From Diplolepis rosae (lineage: Eukaryota > Arthropoda > Insecta > Hymenoptera > Diplolepididae): DNA of 64,000 bases. Shown here in pieces: positions 33,147-44,973 of this stretch; the stretch's first letter is position 1; each line of letters opens with the position of its first letter. The notes beneath the pieces are model-generated. The model was not told the DNA's origin. It saw only the letters and a program-made list of their open reading frames with translations, and did no database searches. A program made the translations under genes and the position numbers. The stretch covers positions 20,806,001-20,870,000 of the forward strand of contig JAPYXD010000710.1 in the NCBI GenBank assembly GCA_030998225.1, given 5' to 3'.

Positions 33147-36100
33147 AAGAAACATCTTTAATTCACAATTGCACTAATTTCAAATTTTTATTTTTCTTAC
33201 TATCAAATGGTGTTCCTTCACTAATTTTGTTGATACTTGAAACAAATTGTCTTCAAGAATGGAACAAATTAAAATGAAATTGCAATTGTGATTAATACTT
33301 AAAACAACATCATCCCAGAAATTGTTAACTTTAAGATTAATCAAATATTTGTACGATAGTTTGATAGACTAGTACTTGCTTATTAGTCGGTTATTAGTAG
33401 TTCATCCGGCAATATAATTATTATAATTAAAGATGTCTGGGCGTGTCAGTACTCTCGAACTTAGGTGAAATCCTGATGAAACATCACGAACATCTTGTCT
33501 AGAAGGTTGAACGTGCGTCGCTTCAACTCACAGAATTTGAAATGCCTTTGTGTCTTGCAGTTAATTTAACTCATTATCAAAGTAATTAAATCAAGAATAG
33601 AGCGATTGCACACTTTAATATCAATTTTACTTAGTCGCTTTTCTGGAAGGTAGATCAAATTTTATGATTAAATATTTTAAAAATAGATGAAAAATTATAA
33701 ACAAGGATTACTAACTTATTTAGAACGGAAACTGGGATATTCCAAAATTTTTAACTACACTGAACTGCAGTTTTTATTCCTAAACATTTGATACATGTTT
33801 AGGAAGAAAGGAGGTTCGATTTTTTGCTTAGAAAAGAATTTTATAAGAAAATTAATGATGATAAATTTTTATTAGTCTTTTTATTCGAACTTGGAATATT
33901 TGTGTAGCTATTTATGTTAATTATAACCCGCAAGAAAAATTTTGTAAACATCACATTCCTCTTTTTGAAAAAAAATTCCTAATTAAGCTTGAAATTATTG
34001 TTATTTATACTTGACTTTTGATGATGAAAAAAATTAAGACTAACATTTATCGCGAAATTTCAACAAGTAACAGATATTGTTTTCAAAAAAATCCTGGCTG
34101 TATATCAGCATAAAAATAAAGGAAAACACTTGTTGCATTTGAATAAGTAATAAAAAATTGTCAATCGCAATGGACCAGATAGAGATCTGATCAAGCTTAA
34201 CAACCAATTAGTTGTCATCTGAAGTTATAATAGATTATGTTGGAGGATTACAATGCTCCTGCACAAGACGTCGAAATGCAGTTAACGTAGCATCGCAGCG
34301 TTAAGTGGCAGCGTTATTGTTATTATCTCCGTATTGTTTCACATAGAAATGAGAAACTCAGCATAATGCCACGTTATTGTTGTATTATCGTCACATTATT
34401 GAACATCGCTATAGATGAACGCGTTGGAGTGCGGCGCATATTGTATTATTATACACATATATATATTCATTGCAATTCTCATCGTTTGAGAGTATGATCG
34501 TTGAACAGTGGGCGTCTACATCATTCAGCATCCCAAAGGACAGCGTTCGAGATAAGGGAACTTAATGATAGTCAAGAACATTCGACGAGAGATTATTTCT
34601 ATGGCGAATCACATGAAAGAAATCTCGAGCGTTAAACACTACGAGACTTTTTAAAAGAGTACAAAAACATTTTTTCTAAGAGCTTTGTATCTTGGAAAAT
34701 ACCGCTACTCTAATTGCAACTCAGCAAAGATGTCCGCCTCACATCCACTGTTTTCCGCCCACCTGATCGTAGGTTAAGTATACTATGGTTCTAGTCATCT
34801 CATCAACCACATATTATCTCTCGGCTACTAAATGTATTGTATTGAAACGTCAATGGTAATCGGCGTAGAAAAGAAGAATCATTGCTCGTTATCGGTTTAA
34901 TTATATAATTGAAGAGATTTGGAGCCTCTTATTCATCATTTAATGGAAAGGAAGTAAAAATATCTTGATCGTTAAGAGATGCAAATGAGAATTTCTGCAT
35001 GATCTAGAATAACTGTAAGAGCCAGAAAAATAATTATGCTACTGTAAAATAAAATTTCGAAATCTGTACAAAAATTCTGAGATATATCAGGAATTTATAC
35101 TTTTTTTGGTAAAAAAGTGTTTACAAAGTTTTACCCTGATTTATATCAAAATTCACTTTCAAACTTTTAATTTTTCAAATTTCCAGTTGTTAAATTTTTA
35201 AATATTTGAATTAACTATCTCTTTTTTATAGTTTTAATTTCTTTATTGATAATCTTTCAAATGTGAAAAATATACAGGTTTCCAAATGTCAAATCTCCGT
35301 TCAATTTGGATTGTAGGTACATTCTCCAAGTTAAAGACAATTACGAATTTAACAAATTAAAGATTTTTGAAAAATGGGCAATAAATTTTTAGTGAATTGA
35401 AAAGAAATTTGAAATAATCTAATTTACAAAAGTTTCCTACTTGGAAATTTTGAACTAATTCAAAAGTTTATTTTGCTTTCATGATTAATCTTTATAGAAA
35501 GGCTATAAATCTAGAATGTGAATTTCATTGCACCAAAAGAAATGATATTTTTTCTATATTAATACCAATCCACGCACTTTCTGGATGCTGCAGCAAGGTA
35601 TATTAAATTACTGCAGAACCTTTGATCAATATATATCATTGGTGCATTAATTATACTCGGGAACTCAGTAAATTTATATCTACAATTTGTATAGTATATA
35701 CTCATAACGAACGTATCGTATGGCATAGAGCGTATTTCGCCGTAGAAATGAACATCCAAAATCTATCACAAATATATATTTTTATGAGCTATTCTACCGT
35801 ATTTTATTAAGTTTCAAATAGATTGGAAAAGCAATTTCACGATAAAGCACGAAAGTCTTTAGTCCCTACACAAATGCGTTACAAGCAGGACATTTTATAC
35901 GTATTTTTATATCATGTACTCCCTGTTTGAAGTATATAGTAAAGATATGCACGAATGATCTACTTCGCCCTGTTCTCCACAGTAAAACTTTATCACAGAT
36001 CATTTCAGAGGTTCAGAAAACAACACTCTAAGAATGTAATATTTTAATTCTTGAACTTCCCAGTAAATTAAAAGCTGCAGTCGAATCAAATCTAAATGAC

Positions 36101-36163
36101 ATAGACTATAGCATTGTTCATATTTTTTTTTTAAATACTTTTCGTACTCAAATTGACACTAAA
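33147..36163. other. Three kilobases without recognisable gene or repeat
   Basis: A block at 34230-34580 is GC-richer, with GCAGCGTTA-type words, but no frame is long. Overlapping small frames on opposite strands at 35559-35810 have no motif. I find no inverted ends. This is the longest plain stretch in the window, so any regulatory content here would need comparison with related species. Confidence 0.45.
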
Positions 36164-36458
36164 CACCCAGGAAGAAATTTTATTTGAATTTAAGAAATCT
36201 TTTTTTTAGCTTCATTTCTTCAATTCGAAGTAAAAACACCTTTAGAAGAGATATATTTTTATTTAATTTTAAAACATCACGTATTAGCCTTTTTTTAATA
36301 AAAAAAAAAATGATTTTTTTAACATTATTCATTTGATTTGAAAAAATATTTTCTTGATTCAAATACAGTAGTGGCAAAAACTTGAGAAATAATTCATTTA
36401 ATTCTATTATCTTGAACGAAGAAAATTTTTTCTTTAAATTAAAGAAAATATTTCAGTG
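36164..36458. mobile_element. Possible CACTA-like element (TSD AA)
   Basis: Left end CACCCAGGAAGAAATTT and right end (reverse complement CACTGAAATATTTTCTTT) are weakly inverted, with AA on both sides. The right part, AAATTAAAGAAAATATTTC, and its flank, TGACTGCGCAGA-like words at 36481-36495, recur at 59110-59170, which means that part of the flank also belongs to a repeat and the boundary is uncertain. Confidence 0.45.
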
Positions 36459-37288
36459 AACCACATTACGCATGTATTACACGACTGCGCAGATATTCCC
36501 AGCTGGAAATTTACAATTGGCTTGGTACCGCGGCAGTACCACAGAAGGATTTGCAGTACTGGCGTTTCGAATTTCATGAGAGTTCTAATTTTATTTGCAA
36601 TAGTTTTAGAGTTCCTGATAGGTTTTAGAAATAGTTCTGGCCTTTTAATGAATAAAATATGCGATTTTCGAAATGCGAAGCTAACTTCACGCATCTCTAC
36701 ACTATCGGAAAAAAATTATTTTTGCCGAGTTCTGGGAAGATTTAGCGCAGTTCTATAGTTCTTGACACGTTTTAGAAATAGTTCCGGTAAATTACGGAAA
36801 ATATGGCTACTCAAAATTTCCACAATTCTTTTCAAAATCTCATTTTCGACAGTTCCAAGAGTTCTGTTTAGATTTATAGATTCAACTCAAATAGTTCTAC
36901 AAATAAGTCCAAATACATTTTGTTCTAAAATCAAAATTCAAAAAACTATGGCACTTCAAAGTTTTTAAAGAATTTTCGAATTTTGATTTTAGAACAAAAT
37001 GTATCCGGACTTATTTTCAGAACCATTTGAAAAGAATCCAGAACTCTAAACAAAACTCTTGGAACTGTCAAAAATGAGATTTTCAAAAATTATTTGAAAA
37101 CTTTGAAGTGCCATAGTTTTTTGAATTTTGATTTTAGAACAAAATGTATTTGGACTTATTTGTAGAACTATTTGAGTTGAATCCAGAACTCTAAACAGAA
37201 CTCTTGGAACTGTCGAAAATGAGATTTTGGAAAGAATTATGGAAATTTTGTGTAACCATATTTTCCGTAATCCACCGGAACTACACTA
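36459..37288. repeat. Inverted repeat with ~188-bp arms and a third partial arm
   Basis: Arms at 36780-36967 and 37085-37272 are inverted copies (TAGTTCCGG, ATTACGGAAAATATGG, CTCATTTTCGACAGTTCCAA, AAAATCAAAATTCAAAAAAC). Between them a further partial copy (36970-37085) repeats the same words in the right-arm orientation. Upstream, 36590-36770 echoes TTTTAGAAATAGTTC. Frames at 36456-36968 run through these arms and are not genes. Confidence 0.65.
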
Positions 37289-38046
37289 CCATGCCGGTCA
37301 GAATTGTGGGACCAACTGTTTTTTGATCATTGCTAAAATTATCTTAATTTCAATTCTGTGAGTGATGAAATTTGTACTCTTAATAATGTGAAAGCTATCA
37401 AAATTATCTTCAAAATTAGTCTGGAATAAAGTCGTTTCGTTAAATTTTGAAGAAGTTATTGCAAAAAAAGTCCAAATTTCAATGTTTTCTTAAATTTTAA
37501 ATAAATTTCGAAAAATTCAACATTTTTTAATGTAGGGAAATTTTGAAAACATTTCATCTGTAGGTAAATCATAATAAAGATCATATGAATATATAGTTTA
37601 AGGGGATTCGATACAAAATTCATGATTATATGTTTTATATATCTTATAAAAATGTTTTTCTCAGCAAAAGCAATATTGGGATTTTTTCAACTTTTATATT
37701 TGAACTTTAACCTCAAGCAGTACGTAAGAAAAAAATTACGCATGAATTCTAAGAATTTGGTTCGTTTTTGTAGAAATTTAGCTTTAAAATTAGTCCAAGA
37801 ACATTAAAAAATGTTGATTATTTCGAAAGTTATTTAAAATTTTAAAAAGCATTGAAATTTTGACTTTTTCTGCAATAAATTCTTCAAAAATTAACAAAAC
37901 GAATTCATGCTGGGCTCATTTTATGAAGAATTTTGATAGCTTTGAATTTCATTAAGAGAACAAACTTTTTCACTCACATAATTCAAATTAGGATAATTTA
38001 AGCAATTATCGAAAAACAGGTGGTCCCACAATTCTGACCGATACTG
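37289..38046. mobile_element. CAGTACCGG-type MITE, copy 3
   Basis: The left end is degraded (CCATGCCGGTCAGAATTG after TA at 37287-37288); the right end CCGATACTG is followed by TA (38047-38048). The arms and centre match copies at 4680-5548 and 24986-26201, with about 100 bases missing from the left arm. It abuts the inverted repeat to its left. Confidence 0.75.
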
Positions 38047-38048
38047 TA

Positions 38049-39314
38049 TTTCTAAAAACTGACAATTTCTGGATGGTCGATCGATGATCGACTCGATCAT
38101 TTCAGTTTATGATTCGACTACTATCTAAATAGTATGAGGAACGAACTGCGTAGATGATTTTTTTTTAAATTGAAAAATGGTACACTTCTGTCCATTAACG
38201 TCGTTCACTCTGAAATCGAGCTTTACTTTAATGAAATTAAACAAAACAAAGCTTACATTCATAGATGCGAAGCGCAGCACATATGGTATGCTATATCTAT
38301 AAATCACATCTTGCATGCATTTAATTTGTCATCCACATAACTGCGGAAAGTATTAGACATTTTTATTTCTATGAAAAACGTGAATCATGTAATTGTACTC
38401 AAATGTACTCTGAAAAACAAAGTACAAAGTCAACTGTACTCGACTTATAACTGTGGCACTAACGTATTCAAATTTCATAGATTGTACTCTAAATGGCAAC
38501 ATTGGTTATAACTGCAGGTCCGCTGAAAAAAAAAACTCGCCTTTTCAGAACCATGGGACCAAAATGGAATGGAGTTTTACGAGCACTTACAACCTGCTAA
38601 AGCAAGCCAGGTTTTGATGCGTTCGATAATGGGAGCAAGTTAAAGGCCGCGAGCCGAAAGGCTGGGCCAAGATCGATTCTCTCACCTTTTCGTCAACGAG
38701 GGGCTGATTTGAATCCTGAATTATCGCCCCTTACATGCTACTCTCCAATTAACATATTTCCTCCTCTTTATGGATCTTCCACTTTATTCTTCTTTCAGCA
38801 GTGCATCATGCGTTCGGTTCATCATTGTAATATTCAGACTTATCCCGTGCCAGTAGTGCTATTTATCTTCCAACTTTTCCTAGTTTGCACTTTACGACCA
38901 GCGCTTGTATGAAGACTTTATTACCATTTTATGGGATGTCGTCGCATACATGATGAGGGCGGATAGTGCTGATATAAAAACAGAAAATGGGTACTATAAA
39001 ACAACAAACGGAAGAGAAATTGACAATAGGTGAACATTCGTCTGGAAGCGCAATTTCAGTTATTTCTAATGTTCATTACACAATGATAGCTGCATTAGCG
39101 AGTAAGTGCTTCGAACATCATATCAGATTTTATTTTTGTTGTTAGTACTTACTCATGGGTAGATTTTTTCTTATCATCTTAGCTTTCTGAGGAAAATAAT
39201 TATTTGAGGTTAAATGGTAGTAATCCAATAAAATGATCATGTTCGTTCGACACAAAAATACATAATAGTAGATTTGTGAAACTTCATTTCATATTTGTAA
39301 ACGTTATTATGACG
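38049..39314. other. No gene I can support
   Basis: GC-richer sequence at 38530-38720 begins after an acceptor-like CCTTTTCAG (38550) but has stops in every frame within a short distance. A 67-codon frame at 38709-38912 has no motif. Confidence 0.4.
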
Positions 39315-39329
39315 TACATGGAGTAAAAT

Positions 39330-39688
39330 GGAGGGTCAAAATTTAGGACCCTTTGGATGGTCAGACCGTCCCTCTATAATTTTTTTGACATAGTCAATTC
39401 GACTCTCGTTTTATGTTCAGCTTAACAATCCACAGAGGGTCAAGCTGGCTAATAGGATAATCAAATTGACCCTCTGGGATGATCAAGTTGAATATCTTGT
39501 TTCCACTCATGTTGACGTTCTGAGATGATCAAGTCGACATTTGTTATGATCAAGTCGATCCTCAGATTATTCATTTGATTTTTTGAGATTATCGAGTCGG
39601 CCTTCTTTAATGGTCGAATTAAACCTCTGGAATGAACGACTCGACCCTATAATATGATCAAGTCGACCCTCTGAAATGGTCGAGTCGA
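39330..39688. repeat. Degenerate minisatellite with ~30-bp unit
   Basis: A unit of the type TGATCAAGTCGACCCTCTGA repeats about ten times with heavy divergence (ATGATCAAGTCGAC near 39514, 39540 and 39657; GGTCGAGTCGACAC at the end). It resumes for a short distance at 40051-40120 beyond the MITE at 39689-40050. An inverted, older fragment of the same sequence lies at 53780-53870. Confidence 0.65.
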
Positions 39689-40050
39689 CACTGAGAAGAA
39701 AGATTTGATTGAATCAAAGAAAATAATTTGTTTGAACGACTTTCTTTGATTTAAAGAAATTATTTGTTTAAATGAAACAAAATATCTTTGGACCAAATAA
39801 ATATTTGTTCGAATCAAATAAATTTCTGCCTTAAATCAAACAAATTATATCTTTGACCACATATCAATGCATTAATTTCTTTGTTTTGAAGAAAAATTAA
39901 TTTGATTCAAACAAATATTTATTTGGTTCAAAGATATTTTGTTTGAATCAAACAAATTTTATTTCATTTATACAAATCATTTCTTTAAATCAAAGAAAGT
40001 CGTTCAAACAAATTATTTTCTTTGATTCAATCAAATCTTTTTTCTCAGTG
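39689..40050. mobile_element. CACTA-like MITE of the TTTGATTGAATCAAAG family (TSD GA)
   Basis: Ends CACTGAGAAGAAAGATTTG and the reverse complement of CACTGAGAAAAAAGATTTG are inverted, with the arms continuing as ATTGAATCAAAGAAAATAAT. GA lies on both sides (39687-39688 and 40051-40052). Sister copies with other dinucleotides are at 52666-53038 (CA) and 55293-55673 (TT). Inserted in the minisatellite. Confidence 0.85.
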
Positions 40051-40120
40051 GATCATTTTGTTTTGACCATCCAGAAATAGCCAGTTTAATCATCTAGAAG
40101 GCTGTCATATAGTTTACCTT

Positions 40121-41805
40121 CAAAAAGTCTGAACATCTTACTTTTTATTTAAATATAATATGGGTTCAAAATTCAAGTAGTATAATTTTTCAAAATTAAT
40201 TTTTTTCACCTTCATACAGTATTGTCATTTTCAAGTTAGAAAAAATTGATGCCCAACTATCCAAATTATTTAATTTAACAATACAGTTTACCTTGCAATT
40301 TTTACTGAGGAAAGAGTCTATTTTTAAAACAAAATGTTCAAAACAATATAACTTATCAAACATTTTTCAAGATTATTTTTTTCTTTCTTTCAAATATATT
40401 CTTAATTTTGTACTTATTTATTTATTTATCGCAGCTTTATAATGCTGACCCCAATGTGGCATGTTTTTCGTTATAGAACCTATCAATTATTCTCTTTAAA
40501 ATTTTAACGCCAGGATATTTTCATGCAAACTGTGCAGCATAAAGGAGCATCTTTTATCGTAATCACCTACTATGTGACGCTTTAGATAATGAGTATAATC
40601 TCAGTTTTCTGCAACGCTATGTACTAATTTCATCTTGACGCTGTAAAGCAGGACATTCCGTATTGTGTATGACAATGATGCTATTTCTCTAGTTCTTCCC
40701 CTGATTTCCAACACTATATTCCTCATCCTTTCGTGTCATGCACACGGGAAATAACATTTTTATCCTCAATCTCAACTGTTCTGGTGGCATAGGATGTTAC
40801 ACACTAAAGTCTCTGGAACATTTTCGTTCGCACGCTTTTCCCAATTTCATTTCAATTTTGTTTACTTCCTGTTCTTACAAATAACTGAAAAAATAGTTTT
40901 CAATCATAGCGATATATATATATATATATATCACTATTTGGATTTATAAAGATTAAAAAATTGATGACACTCATATATAAACAAAATCTTCCTCTTAACT
41001 TCTCAAGGAGAATTTAGGTGATTTTCTTCTTAAAATGTATATAACGATTTATCAGTCTATCGCTTTCGAAAATCGCATGTAAGAGGTAGCGATAAAAGTT
41101 AAGTACCTAATAATACTCTTGAGTGAGAGAGGGAGAGAGAGAAAAAGTAGAATCCGCTTTTTATAGTGTTCTTTTTCTCCAGACGTGAGCAAAATAATGA
41201 TGAAGTAGGGAAGAGAGATTTAATACGTGGAAGCGTGCGAGAAACACTTATAAATTGAATGCTACCGGTGATGTAAGCATCACTAATGAGCATATTAAGT
41301 TCATAAAAATGACAGATCGTGATTCAAATTTGAGTACTTAAGTAATTAACGCCAGCTGAAGATTTCAAGATTATCAAAGCTGAGATTAAAATTATGTAGA
41401 TACTCAAAGGTCCTTAATTCTCAAAGGTTTTTAAGGGGTTCGAAAAAAAAGTGTAATTTAATGTGATTATCATAACTAGCTTGAGTGTTTCCAATTGTTG
41501 ATTAACATAATTATTATTATAAGTCACAGGTTTTACGACGAACTCTTTAATTAAGAATATATTTCTATCCGCAGTGTCTATTATTATACAATAGTAGAAA
41601 AATAAGATAAGTTTGATCATTTATATTTTTTTAAGTCATAGCAAGTACTATACACGGAAGAAACAATGCTTCATTTTTTTAGGGAAATTCTTTTCAAAAT
41701 TACCGTTGCTTTCCGGTAATCTTATTGAACACTACCTTGAAAATTTTCGTGTCATAGTATAGAGAAATTTTGTGTAGTCCAATTAGCGACATCACAATTT
41801 ATACC
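40121..41805. other. No gene; simple repeats only
   Basis: A (TA)9 run occurs at 40914-40931 and a GAGA-rich stretch at 41123-41145. No coding signal. Small minus frames at 41099-41293 and 41414-41620 lack motifs. Confidence 0.5.
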
Positions 41806-41809
41806 TTAA

Positions 41810-42028
41810 GGGCATGTGATACTTAGGAGATTAGCAAATTTTATTGATTTTCGGTTTCTACATTTTATTTTTAAAATTTGTAAAATGGTAGATAATATAT
41901 AAACGGACATAGATAAACTTCTTTTGGTTTTAAAATTGAAAAAAGTTCAATTGTAGCTGATTTTAGCAATATATATCGGAAACTTTCTTCATTGTTAAAA
42001 CCAAAAGTATCACATATATCACATGCCA
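41810..42028. mobile_element. TTAA-flanked GGGCATGTGAT MITE, complete copy
   Basis: The left end GGGCATGTGATAC and the right end (reverse complement TGGCATGTGATA) are inverted, with TTAA on both sides (41806-41809 and 42029-42032). Inner arms share CTTCTTTTGGTTTTAAAA-type words. A right-truncated copy is at 8938-9165. Confidence 0.8.
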
Positions 42029-42064
42029 TTAAGAAGAAAGTTTCGGTTGAGATTTTATTCGTTG

Positions 42065-42245
42065 TATACCGAAAGTTAGCCGAGTCAATTTCGTTTTGCG
42101 TGCGGAAAGTTGATTTTCCCGCATTAGTGCGGTAAAATGTTAAGTTTGTTTTAATTTTCCGCACACTTAAAATGTTATTGCATTAGTGCGGGAAAAGCAA
42201 CTTTCCGCACGCAAAACGATATTGACAAGGCTAACTTTTGGTGTA
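42065..42245. mobile_element. 181-bp MITE with ~68-bp inverted repeats
   Basis: Left TATACCGAAAGTTAGCC and right (reverse complement TACACCAAAAGTTAGCC) open arms that both continue GTCAAT, TCGTTTTGCGTGCGGAAAGT and TTTTCCCGCA. The arms occupy about three quarters of the element. Superfamily not determined. Confidence 0.8.
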
Positions 42246-43352
42246 CGGTGGACAAAAAAAGGTTGTCGATATCGCTCGATGAATCAATCCGAACTAAGTT
42301 TTCAATCAGAGACCTCCAATCGGAAGATCGAAAGCAGTCGACAGCCAATTTATTATTTATTCTTAGTGTGGTTACTAGCTTTTATCTTAAACTAAAATAA
42401 AAAGTGCTGGTACAGTCATTATTTCCATGCTTTACAGGAAATTAACCTGAACTGGATTTTAAAAATTAGAGGGCTTATTGTATATAGTAACGTACCACTT
42501 TTCAATTTTTCCCTTTTTTCCCTATAAATTTGTTTGAAATTGCCTTTGGACCTTTTTATCACGACGTCTCGGTAACTTGACTTTGAGGTAAACCAATAAT
42601 AAATTATTAGATTAATCTTATTTTACAAGATAGAAATCATATTACCGTTGAAATCAAGCTCTTTTAGTTCTTTCATCATTTCACATAATTACAATCCAAT
42701 ACATTCATTATTTCAATAATAAAGCCACAAACTGTAGATTTATATTACCGACGGCCATAAATAAATATTAATAGTATTCAGCGCATTTACAATTAAAATA
42801 ATTAATGTACCTGTTTATAATTATGGGAAATGATAAAATCAAAATTCTAATAGAAACAAATTAGAAGAATTACCAAATAATAATAATTCTATTGAATAAT
42901 ATTACTGTCAATGTAATACTCCATTAAAAATCTTCTAATAAACTTTATTGTTATACATTTTTGATAATCTAAATTTACAAGTAAACATAGCCGCTTACCA
43001 CTCGCCGCTTTTATTGAAACTTTGCATAGTTGCGCATCTACTATGTACAGCAGTTAACAATAATCCATTAACGTTATTATTTAATTATCAGCGCTGTTCT
43101 CTTCAAGATGAAAAACAAGCGCCATCTTATAATTTAAAATAATGTATACAATATGGCGTCTTGGAATATTACAACTGATAAAAGCAAGGAATAAAATCTA
43201 TTTCTCGTACCAGTCTAACTTGTTTTCTTTTTCTGTTCACATATGTTTGGTACATAAAATTCATTTTAGATAATAGTTTTTCCTACTCATGCATCGATCC
43301 AAGTGTAACTGATAAAAAACAATTAACCAATTTTTAACGCCTGATACATCAG
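42246..43352. other. No gene or defined repeat seen
   Basis: AT-rich DNA with one 64-codon plus frame (42948-43142) lacking motifs. Confidence 0.5.
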
Positions 43353-43356
43353 TTAA

Positions 43357-43893
43357 CACTAGGAGTACCGGACTTTGCCGTACCCCTTGAAGTACTACAT
43401 TGATCATTTTTGACCCACGTGATACTTCACGTATAACAGGTAAATTTTTCATACTTCTAGGTGGGCTACGGGGATGAAATTTTGATGAGTTGTACAACCC
43501 CATAAATGATTAAAAGTCACGGGAGCGTTTGGTCCCGCGATGATTATGCACAGAGAAACTTTTAATATAAATTTTTACTATAGTATTTTTCAATTTAGGG
43601 AAAAACGTATCACTTCGAGAATTTTTGTTAGTAAAAATACTAAACTTTATAATAATGATATGAAACTTCAGCATAGGTCATAGCAAATTTTACTATAGTT
43701 TATACTAAAGTTTCATATCATTATTATAAAGTTTAGTATTTTTACTAACAAAAATTCTCGAAGTGATACGTTTTTCCCTAAATTGAAAAATACTATAGTA
43801 AAAATTGATATAAAAAGTTTCTCCGTGTGGAGGGGGGTAGGGCCCTCGACAAACCCTCGTGGGTCAAAAATGACCCACATGGTACTTCTAGTG
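43357..43893. mobile_element. piggyBac-like element carrying a CACTA-like palindrome
   Basis: Left end CACTAGGAGTACC and right end (reverse complement CACTAGAAGTACC) are inverted and flanked by TTAA (43353-43356, 43894-43897). The inner sequence has the phrase TTTTTGACCCACGTG near the left and TCAAAAATGACCCACAT near the right. TTAA with termini starting with C fits piggyBac rather than Kolobok. The 279-bp palindrome at 43549-43827 is inserted inside. No transposase remains. Confidence 0.75.
43549..43827. mobile_element. Palindromic CACTA-like MITE, second copy (TSD TG)
   Basis: Nearly identical to 17003-17283: ends CACAGAGAAACTTTTAATAT and the reverse complement of CACGGAGAAACTTTTTATAT, with the same inner words (TTTTTCAATTTAGGGAAAAA). 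Here the flanking dinucleotide is TG on both sides, whereas the sister copy has TA. Confidence 0.85.
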
Positions 43894-43897
43894 TTAA

Positions 43898-44620
43898 ATA
43901 TGGACACAAGACAGAATTTTGAAAATCCTTAATGTTGATTCAAATTAATTGTTTTAAATAACAAACTTTTAATTCAAATTCGTGTAATAACTATTTTATC
44001 TAAATTCAAGACCATTTTATAAAATGTGAGTGTTTCTACACGTTGACGAATATGAGAAGAATTTTAATGTTCAAAGGATCAAAATTTATTACTTCGAATT
44101 CATTTCCTTAATTAATAAAAAGATGTCCACCTTCCTTCTTAGTGTTTATATTCAAGTAATTTTTTAATAACCTTACATACTCTAGTTGCAATTACCGATG
44201 TCACGTGGTATGGTTGGTCCATGGCTTAAAATGTAAATGGATAACGTAATAAAATTGAGACATATCAAACGTCTTCTTGAGGCCCTTTCTAGGATGGAGA
44301 AACATATAGGTACTTACTTCAAAACGGGTTACAGCATCACTGTCGAGATACGTCATAGTCTGAGGCGTATTTTGCATTAGCATACACATCGCGAGATTTC
44401 TCGTCCTGATACTCCTTATTTACAACGTCAAGATCAATCCGCTTCCTCCTGGAGAACATCCTCATAAGCTAATTAAGGGGGATAAACTTCAAGTCGGTCA
44501 TGCAAAGTGACAGGGAGTAAATAGGTTGATTGGTGTACCAATAAGAAAATGTCGAACACGAAATACTGAATTATTTTCATGATATGATTATTATTCAAAT
44601 TATTGAACTGCTGCTCGGAA
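43898..44620. other. No gene seen
   Basis: AT-rich; small minus frames (44201-44389 and 44473-44679) lack motifs and the second runs into the MITE to the right. Confidence 0.5.
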
Positions 44621-44621
44621 A

Positions 44622-44880
44622 AAATGTATTTATGCAAAATTTTTCGCATCATTCTGGGAGTGTTTGGTAACATTAGCAAATCGGGGAATATTTGGGATGG
44701 AAATTTTTACCGTACTTGGACCGTAAAACTGACTTTACCAACGCTTGCGCATGCGCAGTTCGTGAGTTTTACCGTCCAAGTACGGTAAAAATTCCCACCC
44801 TAAATATTCCCCGATTTGCTCATGTTATGCCAAACACTCCCGGAATAACGCGAAAAACGTCCTTCCCTTGCATAAAGTAT
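44622..44880. mobile_element. ~260-bp MITE with long inverted repeats
   Basis: Both halves carry, in inverted orientation, TTTATGCAA, TTTTTCGC, GGGAGTGTTTGG, AGCAAATCGGGGAATATTT and ACCGTACTTGGAC. The centre near 44745-44762 is GCTTGCGCATGCGCAG. Overlapping frames at 44603-44922 come from these arms. Exact ends and superfamily uncertain. Confidence 0.7.
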
Positions 44881-44973
44881 CGTATGCAAATTAGAGCCAA
44901 GGGCGTACTCGGTATAGCTTGACTCCGCGTTACATAATGTACTATTGTCAAATATTAAGATAGTTCATTTACG

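Noticed and set aside
32725..33155. Two ~90-107-codon frames on opposite strands with nearly the same peptide
   Set aside because: They are the two strands of a palindromic element; the likeness comes from symmetry, not from coding.
36456..36968. 100- and 68-codon plus-strand frames in succession
   Set aside because: They run along a repeated, inverted sequence and share its reiterated words (SSGL, RNSSG); no protein family is recognised.
39330..39688. CRISPR-like array of short repeats
   Set aside because: The units are heavily diverged and contiguous without unique spacers; this is a minisatellite in eukaryotic DNA.
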